From Sphingobacterium micropteri (GTDB lineage: Bacteria; Bacteroidota; Bacteroidia; Sphingobacteriales; Sphingobacteriaceae), in assembly GCF_014692515.1 (NCBI RefSeq), contig NZ_JACOIK010000002.1, positions 62,001 to 126,000 of the forward strand: a stretch of DNA of 64,000 bases. The letters are read 5' to 3'. The notes beneath the pieces were generated by a model, which did not search any database, was not told the origin of the DNA, and was given only the letters and a program-made list of their open reading frames with translations. Made by a program: the position numbers and the translations under genes. Below, piece by piece: positions 31,647 through 38,655 of the stretch; within the stretch, counting starts at the first letter, position 1, and every line of letters starts with the position of its first letter.

Positions 31647-31682
31647 AAGCTCTCGGAATTCGTTTTCCGGGAGCTTTTTTTT
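31647..31682 (+). terminator. Terminator after the lysis-type cassette
   Basis: The stem 31647-31658 (AAGCTCTCGGAA) pairs with 31665-31676 (TTCCGGGAGCTT) with one mismatch and is followed by a run of T. It closes the block that begins with the peptide gene. Confidence 0.85.
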
Positions 31683-31736
31683 GGTTTAGTATAATTTATT
31701 CGCCCGCGCTACGCCTGTGATTTAAGAATAAATTTT

Positions 31737-31744
31737 TACCTTTG
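31737..31744 (+). promoter_or_regulatory. -7 element of the sensor kinase gene
   Basis: TACCTTTG at 31737-31744 matches TAnnTTTG perfectly and lies 25 bp upstream of the ATG at 31769. No clear -33 element is visible. Confidence 0.55.
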
Positions 31745-31768
31745 GCGGCATAAATACATCGGTTTCCT

Positions 31769-34726
31769 ATGAACTACCTAACCGCCTACAGCAAACACCT
31801 TATTTTAGGCGTATGGCTAACGCTTTGCGGCTTTGCAGTCCTTCGCGCGGAGCTACCGTACCGTCATGTGCAGGTGCTGAAGGGCGTAGACGACCAGCAC
31901 GTGATGTTCAGCGTAGCGGAAAAGGATCCTTTTGGATCGATATGGTTGGTATCTGGGGGAGAGCTGTATCGTTATGATGGGGTGCATGTTATTCCTTTTT
32001 CAAAGCTGTACGACGAAAAATTACCTTTTGATGAGGTGCAAACCTTGGCCATTGATCCTTGGGGGCGTATATGGCTGAATACCAGAAATGGGATCTTGAT
32101 CTTTGATCTGCGTACGTGGCGTTTTTGCTTTAACGAGGATTTTGCCGAGATATTAACGGAGCGAAAGGCGCTGGCATTCGCCCAAACCGATAAGGGCTTT
32201 TGGGTGGCGACCGAAAACGGCGAGGTCTGGCAGATCAGTCGGGATAGCAAAACTTTTTTATTCTCTTTTGTGGCAGACAAGCGCAAAGGACGACATACCG
32301 TAGGCCATTTGTTTGCCGTTGATGCGGATTGTATTTGGCTGGCTGCGGGAGGCACGCTGTACGCCTACGACCGCCATACCGAAGCCTGTCGTACGACGGC
32401 CATTCCCGTAAAAATAGACGATTGTATTGAGGATCTGCTGCCGGTGAAGGGTGGCGTGCTTATCCGGAATTACCGGGATGGCTACTATCTCTATGATGGT
32501 GGTTTCCGACTGACGGCCATACGGAGTGCGCATGATAACGATTTCACCAACTGGAATCATTGGGGCTTTGTGGAGGATGACCGGGTCATGCTATTCAACA
32601 ATCACGGTGAATACCTCGAACTATCCCGGGATACGGCGCTCAACGTGCAGAAGAGGGGCTTCCATCGCCTGGCGGAACATGTGCTGTACAAACGGCTGAA
32701 TGCTTGGCGAAGGTTTGGCGATGAATGGCTGCTGGCGACGGATGAAGGCTTGTATGCGGTGTTTCCTTCGTTGTTTCCATTTGAATATATCGGCTATGGA
32801 AGCGCTAGAGGCATGTTTCGGCAAAACGATCACTATTATTTCGGAGGGTATGGATTTCTCCATCATATGCCGCTGCAGGGGAGTGTATCGGCCTATAGAA
32901 AGGCGCCCGAAAAAAATTACTATGCGATGTATATGCAGCATCCGGATACCACCTACCTAGCCTTGGAAAGTGGTTTTCTGGGTCGGATGGTGGATGGCCG
33001 GTTGACGGTATTTCAACCGACCGTACCCCGGCAGGATGCGCATAAATTCTCCGATTTGGGCTATTGCTTGACGCCCTATAAGGAGGGGACGCTGCTAGTC
33101 GGTACCTCGAACGGGATATGGCAATATGATATAGCAACAAACCGGGTTGCCCCCTTGCTAGATGATGCCGGTGCTTTTTTTAGTGATAGAAAGCGAATTC
33201 TATCGATCCGCTATCGAAACGGCAGACTAACGTATTCTACCGAAGGGGGCTATTTTGTGTTCGATGGGCGGCGCAATAACAAACGTTACCCGCAGGGGGA
33301 ACAACAATTAATGATTTACGATCACCTGACGGATGGCGGAAAGGAATACCTGGCCACCAAAGGACGGGGCATTGTCGTTTTAACGGATTCGGGAAGCCGA
33401 AGCATCGATGCACAACAGGGATTGGGCAGCAATACGGTGTATCAGTTGTTTGCGTTTGATGGAACGTTGTTTGCCGGCACGCATCGGGGACTCTCGCTGG
33501 TAACCGGTAACCGTATTTTTAACTACCGGACGAACGACGGTCTGCCCTTTGAAGAGTTTAATCATCAGGCGATCTTCTATGATACGGCAGCGCAACGCTT
33601 ATTTATGGGCGGAATAGGTGGTTATGTGTTCTTCGATCCCCGCGATCTGCTGAATGCGGCCGAACAGGATATGACCGTGCCGGAGCCTCGGATTGCCGCG
33701 CTGAATATCGGCTTGAAGGAGAACCGGTATCTGCATTATTATGCCGCGGATGCGTTGCGTGATACCATTCTCTTGCCGGAGGATGCCTTGACGTTTAACC
33801 TGGATTTTGCACGCCCGAACGATTATAGACATAGCTATCAGGTGTCGTATAAAATTGATCCGCTCATGGATGGATTCCAGCCAATGGCTTCGTCTGGTCA
33901 GATTACCTTGGTGGGGCTGCGCCCGGGCGAGTACCGGGTGCATGTCAGGACATGGTCGACGAATGGTGGTTTTGAAAAAACCTGGACGTGGCTGCTGATC
34001 AAACAGCCGGCGTTTTTTGAAACACAGGGTTTCTATGCCTTGGTATTGTTGAGTATTGCGGGGCTCGTGACCTTTGTTATCCTGCAACGTGCGAAAAGAA
34101 TGAAAGATGAAAAGGCATTACGCAAGCAGATTTCCCGCGATCTCCACGATGAAGTGGGAGGCCTCTTAACGGGTATATCGATGCAGGCAGACCTCCTGTC
34201 GATGGATGTGGTGCAGGATAAACAGTCCAGTGCGGCATCCATCGGAAAATACAGCCGCGAGGCGGTGCAAATGATGGACGATATCATTTGGGCGATCGAT
34301 GTGCGCAATAACTATCAGGGGAGTCTGCAGGAGCGTATGGAGTATCTCGCCTTTCAGATGTTGGAACCGAAGGGAATCCGGGTGCTTTTTGATAGCGATA
34401 CCAAAACGGATCGCGAAATCCCACAAATTGTGCGACAGAATACCTATCTGTTATTTAAGGAGATCTTACATAATATCGTGAAACACGCGGAGCCTGAATG
34501 GGTCTCGATCACCGTACGGATGAATACGAAAGAGCTGCTGATGGATGTCCGTAATAATGGGGTAAAACAGCCGGTGCCGGAAAATACGCGTAGAAAGGGC
34601 CAGGGAACACGCAATATGGAAACGAGAGCGCGGCAAATGAACGCGGACTTGGTTGTTACGCAGGATAACGACCTATATACGGTGCAGTTAAAGGTGAATT
34701 TACGGAATCTAATATGGAGAATATGA
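31769..34726 (+). CDS. Two-component sensor kinase with ligand-binding propeller (HisKA_3)
   Basis: A 985-residue membrane kinase. After a signal peptide (LILGVWLTLCGFAVLRAE) comes a periplasmic region of Reg_prop-like beta-propeller repeats (DPFGSIWLVSGGELYRYDG; DPWGRIWLNTRNGILIFD) to about residue 650. A Y_Y_Y-type sandwich (about 680-750), one transmembrane segment (FYALVLLSIAGLVTFVIL) and a NarX/LuxR-partner kinase with RDLHDEVGGLLTGI and the ATPase N-box FKEILHNIVKHAEP follow. It lacks the receiver and AraC domains of an HTCS. The next two genes overlap or touch, so it works with the LuxR-type regulator at 35559. Confidence 0.88.
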   Translation: MNYLTAYSKHLILGVWLTLCGFAVLRAELPYRHVQVLKGVDDQHVMFSVAEKDPFGSIWLVSGGELYRYDGVHVIPFSKLYDEKLPFDEVQTLAIDPWGRIWLNTRNGILIFDLRTWRFCFNEDFAEILTERKALAFAQTDKGFWVATENGEVWQISRDSKTFLFSFVADKRKGRHTVGHLFAVDADCIWLAAGGTLYAYDRHTEACRTTAIPVKIDDCIEDLLPVKGGVLIRNYRDGYYLYDGGFRLTAIRSAHDNDFTNWNHWGFVEDDRVMLFNNHGEYLELSRDTALNVQKRGFHRLAEHVLYKRLNAWRRFGDEWLLATDEGLYAVFPSLFPFEYIGYGSARGMFRQNDHYYFGGYGFLHHMPLQGSVSAYRKAPEKNYYAMYMQHPDTTYLALESGFLGRMVDGRLTVFQPTVPRQDAHKFSDLGYCLTPYKEGTLLVGTSNGIWQYDIATNRVAPLLDDAGAFFSDRKRILSIRYRNGRLTYSTEGGYFVFDGRRNNKRYPQGEQQLMIYDHLTDGGKEYLATKGRGIVVLTDSGSRSIDAQQGLGSNTVYQLFAFDGTLFAGTHRGLSLVTGNRIFNYRTNDGLPFEEFNHQAIFYDTAAQRLFMGGIGGYVFFDPRDLLNAAEQDMTVPEPRIAALNIGLKENRYLHYYAADALRDTILLPEDALTFNLDFARPNDYRHSYQVSYKIDPLMDGFQPMASSGQITLVGLRPGEYRVHVRTWSTNGGFEKTWTWLLIKQPAFFETQGFYALVLLSIAGLVTFVILQRAKRMKDEKALRKQISRDLHDEVGGLLTGISMQADLLSMDVVQDKQSSAASIGKYSREAVQMMDDIIWAIDVRNNYQGSLQERMEYLAFQMLEPKGIRVLFDSDTKTDREIPQIVRQNTYLLFKEILHNIVKHAEPEWVSITVRMNTKELLMDVRNNGVKQPVPENTRRKGQGTRNMETRARQMNADLVVTQDNDLYTVQLKVNLRNLIWRI

Positions 34727-35559
34727 CAGATTTTATAGCGGAATTTGGGATCCGGCAGGAGGAGTGGCAAAGCTGGGGTATGTTCTTTGCGTTGCTGGGG
34801 TTGTCGCTATCGGTCGTTGCCATTATAGGGTTTTTCTATTATACCATCCGTTTTAAGGATCGGCGCGTCCTGTTGATAACCGTGCTCGCTATAGCGTCTT
34901 TCTGGCACGCGTTTACCTATGCGCTCATTTTCACGGGCTTCATTCGGGCGGTACCGGAATGGTATAACAAGGGCATTGGCTTTTACTACCTCATCGCGCC
35001 TTGTGCCTATTTTTTCGTTTTATTTTCCCTCTTTCCGCGGCTCAGATGGTCCCGATATGCGTGGTTGCATCTGCTGCCCTTTATCTTTGGGATAATGGAC
35101 GCTATCCCCTATGCCATGGCTTCCATAGAAGAGAAAAGGGCATTGCTGGAAAGAGTGGTATATGATATGCAGCTGGGTGTAAGGCATGGATACGGCTATA
35201 TCGATCAGAAGTGGCATTATATCGCTAAGTTTTTCATGGCCTTTATCTACCTGATAGCACAGTGGAGACTAGTCTATGTACACGATATGGAATTCTCGTC
35301 CATTTCTGTTGCTGTTCGGCGAAATGTCGTGTATTTTAGTCTGGTGTATTCGGGGCAGCTCCTGCTGCAAGGAGGAATGGTAGTGAGTTTATTGTCCAAT
35401 TCGACGCAGAGCAGCTTCATTATGCAGAATATGGATCAATTGACGACGATTAGCTTCTTTTACCTGATACTCAGCTGCTGGTTGTTTCAGCATATGTTCC
35501 GGTTGGGCCTGCGCAGCGATGAAGTCAGGGCTATAACGTACGCAAAAATGAATGGATAA
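34714..35559 (+). CDS. Multi-pass membrane protein between kinase and regulator
   Basis: A 281-residue protein with about seven hydrophobic segments (FFALLGLSLSVVAIIGFFYY; VLLITVLAIASFWHAF; FYYLIAPCAYFFVLFSLF and further), no known enzyme motif. It overlaps the kinase gene end by 13 bp (or by ATGA from the Met at 34723), and its stop overlaps the regulator start by one base (TAATG). It resembles the 7TM regions found in front of AraC-type domains in some Bacteroidota regulators, but here it stands alone. It may sense or modulate the kinase. Function unknown. Confidence 0.7.
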   Translation: MENMTDFIAEFGIRQEEWQSWGMFFALLGLSLSVVAIIGFFYYTIRFKDRRVLLITVLAIASFWHAFTYALIFTGFIRAVPEWYNKGIGFYYLIAPCAYFFVLFSLFPRLRWSRYAWLHLLPFIFGIMDAIPYAMASIEEKRALLERVVYDMQLGVRHGYGYIDQKWHYIAKFFMAFIYLIAQWRLVYVHDMEFSSISVAVRRNVVYFSLVYSGQLLLQGGMVVSLLSNSTQSSFIMQNMDQLTTISFFYLILSCWLFQHMFRLGLRSDEVRAITYAKMNG

Positions 35560-36194
35560 TGATGAAAAATAAATATCGTTTGGCTATCGTGGAAGACCGG
35601 GAACCGGTGTTGGCAACGTTAAAGCTTTTTTTCGAGGCTAGCGCATCGTTCGACTTGCGCATTACAGCGTGTTCATTCGAAGAATTTACCGATGCCTGGA
35701 AGAGTGAAACGCTGGATATTGTACTAAGTGATATTGGTCTTCCCGGCAAATCGGGCATCGAGACAACCTGGTATATCAAAAGACGGATGCCGGAAGTGCA
35801 GGTGGTGATGTTTACGGTATTTGAAAACAAAGATGCGGTGTTTCAGGCACTGCGTGCGGGAGCATCGGGCTATCTGCTAAAAAGCACGCCGCTACCGCAG
35901 ATGGAAGAGCATCTGTTGGAGGTACTCTCGGGCGGATCGGTCATGAGTCCGCAGGTAGCGCGGCTGGTGTTTGACCATTTCAATCCCGTGGCGGGCAAGA
36001 GCCAGTATGAGAAGACGGCCCAGCTGACACCACGCGAAATTGAAATTATGACGATGCTGCAGCAGGGTGCATCTTATAAGGAGGTCGCTACGCAGCTATT
36101 TGTCAGCGTGGATACGGTAAAATATCATATTCGTAATATCTACCAGAAACTGCAGGTGTCGAGCCGCGCAGAACTTATTTTGAAGTATAAATAG
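35559..36194 (+). CDS. LuxR/NarL-type response regulator
   Basis: A 211-residue regulator with a receiver domain (AIVEDREP; phosphoacceptor Asp in IVLSDIGLPGKSG near residue 61; Lys in YLLKSTP) and a C-terminal LuxR HTH: AQLTPREIEIMTMLQQGASY, then KEVATQLFVSVDTVKYHIRN. It starts in the TAATG overlap with the membrane protein gene. Its kinase partner is the HisKA_3 sensor two genes upstream. The target genes are not evident; the neighbouring genes are candidates. Confidence 0.9.
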   Translation: MMKNKYRLAIVEDREPVLATLKLFFEASASFDLRITACSFEEFTDAWKSETLDIVLSDIGLPGKSGIETTWYIKRRMPEVQVVMFTVFENKDAVFQALRAGASGYLLKSTPLPQMEEHLLEVLSGGSVMSPQVARLVFDHFNPVAGKSQYEKTAQLTPREIEIMTMLQQGASYKEVATQLFVSVDTVKYHIRNIYQKLQVSSRAELILKYK

Positions 36195-36199
36195 ACGAG

Positions 36200-36853
36200 C
36201 TATTTAGACGTGTTTTTGGAATAACTAGCGAAAAAACCTTGATTACTGTCGTTCGTAACGCTGATAAGCATACGATTGGATCTATCCGTATAATGTCGGA
36301 CGTTATTACCAGAACCGAAAAATTCGTATCGTTCGGCATAAAAGATTTTGGCTTCTTCTATTCGGGCATCGTTCCACACCAAACGAGCCGAAGTTAAGAG
36401 GTTATCCTCGAAAATATACCGCGCACCTAACGTGTAGTCAGACGCTTCCGTATAGACGAGTACGTTTGAGGCTTCATGGAGCAGTTGTCTTTTTTCGAAA
36501 TCTTTCACGTCGGGTAGGGCTTTCCCAAACTCTATATAGGGCTCGACAACTTCCACAACAATCGGTTCTACTACCACTTGTGCGGTAACAAACTCGCCGA
36601 GTGCTTTCCCGGTAATAGTTGTTTTTCCGATATGACGGGCTTCAAACTTACCGTCGCTACCTACTACGCCCACAAATTCATCACTGGACGACCATTCCAC
36701 GTCGGAGACATTTCGGATAGAGAAATCAAACGTGCCGTCATAACGCAGGGTTACTTCTGTTTGATTAATAGTTAATGGAAGGTTGTCGTTTTTGCCGCAG
36801 CTGATGAGCAGTGTGGATAGGGAGATGCATAAGATTAGTAATGGATTTTTCAT
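36200..36853 (-). CDS. Lipoprotein with Ig-like (BIG2-type) domain
   Basis: A protein of about 217 residues. The better start is the Met at 36853 (MKNPLLILCISLSTLLISCG), which gives a lipoprotein signal with lipobox LLISC. The mature part begins with a bacterial Ig-like fold (NQTEVTLRYDGTFDFSIRN, SDVEWSSSDEFVGVVGSDGK, FEARHIGKTTITGKALG). A second region of unknown type carries TEASDYTLGARYIFEDNLLT. It is convergent with the LuxR regulator gene, only 5 bp away. No function can be assigned beyond an exported, possibly surface, protein. Confidence 0.75.
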   Translation of the reverse strand: MKNPLLILCISLSTLLISCGKNDNLPLTINQTEVTLRYDGTFDFSIRNVSDVEWSSSDEFVGVVGSDGKFEARHIGKTTITGKALGEFVTAQVVVEPIVVEVVEPYIEFGKALPDVKDFEKRQLLHEASNVLVYTEASDYTLGARYIFEDNLLTSARLVWNDARIEEAKIFYAERYEFFGSGNNVRHYTDRSNRMLISVTNDSNQGFFASYSKNTSK

Positions 36854-36936
36854 GGTATAATGTCTTTTGTTTTTCATCTGATTTTGATTCGGTAGTTAAA
36901 TCAGTTGCAAATTAAGAAAGAGAGAAGGGAAGATTT

Positions 36937-36991
36937 CCCACCCATGTGGGTAGTTTTGGCTAACCAGCAAAAAACCACCCACATGGGTGGG
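36937..36991. repeat. Long hairpin made of nested palindromes
   Basis: The 21-bp segment 36937-36957 pairs with 36971-36991 with one mismatch. Each arm contains its own palindrome (ACCCATGTGGGT; CCCACATGGG), and inner bases GCT/AGC reduce the loop to AACC. It lies in the divergent promoter region of the lipoprotein and CpsB-like genes, so it is not an ordinary terminator. Confidence 0.8.
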
Positions 36992-37032
36992 GAACTAGGA
37001 ACTCGGGTTGTCTATGTTTGTAGCAACATCTA

Positions 37033-37097
37033 CTTATGAAACCATCAACATTGATTCATACCTGTGTGGTATGAATCAATTTGATAGCTTCATCACC
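37033..37097. repeat. Second long hairpin upstream of cpsB-like gene
   Basis: ATTGATTCATACC (37050-37062) pairs perfectly with GGTATGAATCAAT (37068-37080) around TGTGT. Outer segments ATCAA/TTGAT and ATGAA/TTCAT extend the stem. It sits about 50 bp before the ATG at 37133 and may be a leader control structure. Confidence 0.7.
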
Positions 37098-37132
37098 TAA
37101 AAGGATGAATTATTTACAGATGAAAGATATTT

Positions 37133-37930
37133 ATGCTATCTATTTTTAGTCGTAAACGCAGATATAACGATCTCAGCTGGCTGGAGGTCGATGTGCACAA
37201 CCACCTGTTGCCCCGCTTGGACGACGGCAGTGCCTCTGTATCACAGAGCTTGGAATTGCTGGCAGCGTTGACTAATCAGGGCATAAAGCAATTTATCGCT
37301 ACCCCACATATCTGGGATGGCATCTATCCGAACAACAAAGTCAGTATACAACGGTCCTGGGAAGAATTGCTGCAAGATGCCGATCTTCCGAGAAATCAGG
37401 TTCGCTATGCGGCCGAATATATGGCGGGCGAACAGCTGTTGGAAGATCTTGATAATCCTTTGGTGCCCTTGCTTTGCCTGGCAGGCGGGTATCTGCTGGT
37501 CGAAATGCCGCTTGCTAGTGAGAGTCCGTTTATCATGGATATCATCCGAAAGCTGACCAGCCGTGGTATCACTCCGATTTTAGCACATCCCGAACGGTAT
37601 ATATACTACCAGCACGCCCCCAGTCTCTTAAAAACATATAAGGATATGGGCTGTCTATTACAGGTAAACCTGCTTTCCTGCTACGGGTATTACGGACCGA
37701 GAGAACGGAATGTCGTGAAATATTTGGCCGGAAAAGGTATGGTAGACCTCGTCGGAACAAACGTACATGACCAACGGCATGTGAAAGCCATTGAGCATTA
37801 TGTCCGGAAAGAGGATGTATCCGGTTATTTTTCGGAGAAACTGCGTAACGCAGAGTTTCTCCTCGATTTAGGCTCAGACACGCGCTCGCGTAGAAAGATG
37901 CATGTCCATAAATACAGAACAGATGTATAG
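37133..37930 (+). CDS. CpsB/CapC-family tyrosine-protein phosphatase
   Basis: A 265-residue PHP-fold metal-dependent phosphatase that would dephosphorylate a capsule tyrosine kinase (Wzc/CapB type). The PHP motifs are DVHNHLLPRLDDGSAS near residue 20, ATPHIWDG near 57, LAHPERY near 150, and the terminal GTNVHDQRH near 205, matching metal-binding residues of CpsB. The kinase partner is not in the window, although two polysaccharide operons flank it. It overlaps the next short gene by 8 bp. Confidence 0.88.
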   Translation: MLSIFSRKRRYNDLSWLEVDVHNHLLPRLDDGSASVSQSLELLAALTNQGIKQFIATPHIWDGIYPNNKVSIQRSWEELLQDADLPRNQVRYAAEYMAGEQLLEDLDNPLVPLLCLAGGYLLVEMPLASESPFIMDIIRKLTSRGITPILAHPERYIYYQHAPSLLKTYKDMGCLLQVNLLSCYGYYGPRERNVVKYLAGKGMVDLVGTNVHDQRHVKAIEHYVRKEDVSGYFSEKLRNAEFLLDLGSDTRSRRKMHVHKYRTDV

Positions 37931-38375
37931 ATCTGTTCAAACCCAGATGCCCTATGTGAGAACCTCGCTCATGTTGACGGACGCGATATGCTCGAATATT
38001 GCTTTCGTCGGGGCATTCTTCTGGGTAAAATCCCATGGTTTGGTGGCGGAAGAAGCTGTTCGGACAAACTTTTACGCCTTGTGGGTGCTGTTCAACCTGG
38101 TCAACGCTATCGCGGCATTGCACCTGCGTTTGTATGCAAGGAGTACCCTAAAGCAATTGAACAAGCTCATGTATGCCACCTGGAAATCTGTTGTTACATT
38201 ACTGCTCGTGTTTACGGGATGTACGCTGATTGAACACCGCTTCCCCGGTGTTGGTTATTTCTTGGTCGTTTTGGCCACACTCGTCATTGTATACGTCGCG
38301 GTATCCCGCTTTCTCCTCGCGTATCTGTATAGACGACGCGCCCGCGCCTCCGTACAAACGATATCGAAATATTAG
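37923..38375 (+). pseudogene. N-terminal membrane part of a priming glycosyltransferase, truncated
   Basis: About 150 residues with four transmembrane segments (SLMLTDAICSNIAFVGAFFW; NFYALWVLFNLVNAIAAL; WKSVVTLLLVFTGCTLIE; YFLVVLATLVIVYVAVSRFL) and the family feel of undecaprenyl-phosphate sugar-phosphotransferases (WcaJ type), whose membrane part ends in a basic stretch before a Rossmann region. Here it ends at RRRARASVQTISKY. The CoA-binding-like domain and the catalytic sugar-transferase domain are missing. It is probably a broken gene, or a stand-alone membrane protein of unknown use. A hairpin follows. Confidence 0.55.
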
Positions 38376-38388
38376 TATTGTCTCTCCG

Positions 38389-38411
38389 TTTTGCACTGTC
38401 ACCGTGCAAAA
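38389..38411 (+). terminator. Hairpin after the truncated transferase
   Basis: TTTTGCAC (38389-38396) pairs with GTGCAAAA (38404-38411) around a 7-base loop. The T-run is weak, so termination is likely but not certain. Confidence 0.5.
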
Positions 38412-38437
38412 AATGAATGTTTTTTCTGCAAAGAATA

Positions 38438-38495
38438 TTTGGAAATATCCTATTAATATTTACCTTTGCCTCGTTATTTGTATTTAATCTAAATA
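38438..38495 (+). promoter_or_regulatory. Promoter and Fur-like box of iron locus 1
   Basis: TTTG (38438-38441), 19 bp, then TACCTTTG (38461-38468) form a full Bacteroidota promoter. From 38475 to 38495, just after the -7 element, lies an imperfect palindrome (left half TATTTGTAT, right half ATCTAAATA, 3-bp centre). The same palindrome type is found at 44859-44879 and 57199-57219, in front of the other iron operons. Confidence 0.7.
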
Positions 38496-38586
38496 GATGT
38501 AGAGGTAATGTAAAAACAGAATAATATAATCTAGTATAGCAACGATCCGAGAAGACGGCAATCTTTTTAGGCGTTGTTGGTGAGAA

Positions 38587-38655
38587 GAGGTCTGGCGGCA
38601 ACCAGACCTCCGGACGGTAGATTCTCTACCATACTTTAATCGTCAAACTAAAGTA
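38587..38655 (+). promoter_or_regulatory. Three leader hairpins ending at the start codon
   Basis: GAGGTCTGG/CCAGACCTC (38587-38610), GGTAGA/TCTACC (38616-38630) and TACTTTA/TAAAGTA (38632-38655) follow each other, the last ending one base before the ATG at 38656. The 180-base leader thus folds strongly and would cover the ribosome-binding region. A regulated leader or riboswitch-like element is possible; no known class was recognised. Confidence 0.55.

Noticed and set aside
36937..36991. Invertible promoter of the Bacteroides capsule type
   Set aside because: The space between the inverted arms is only 13 bases, too short to hold a promoter.
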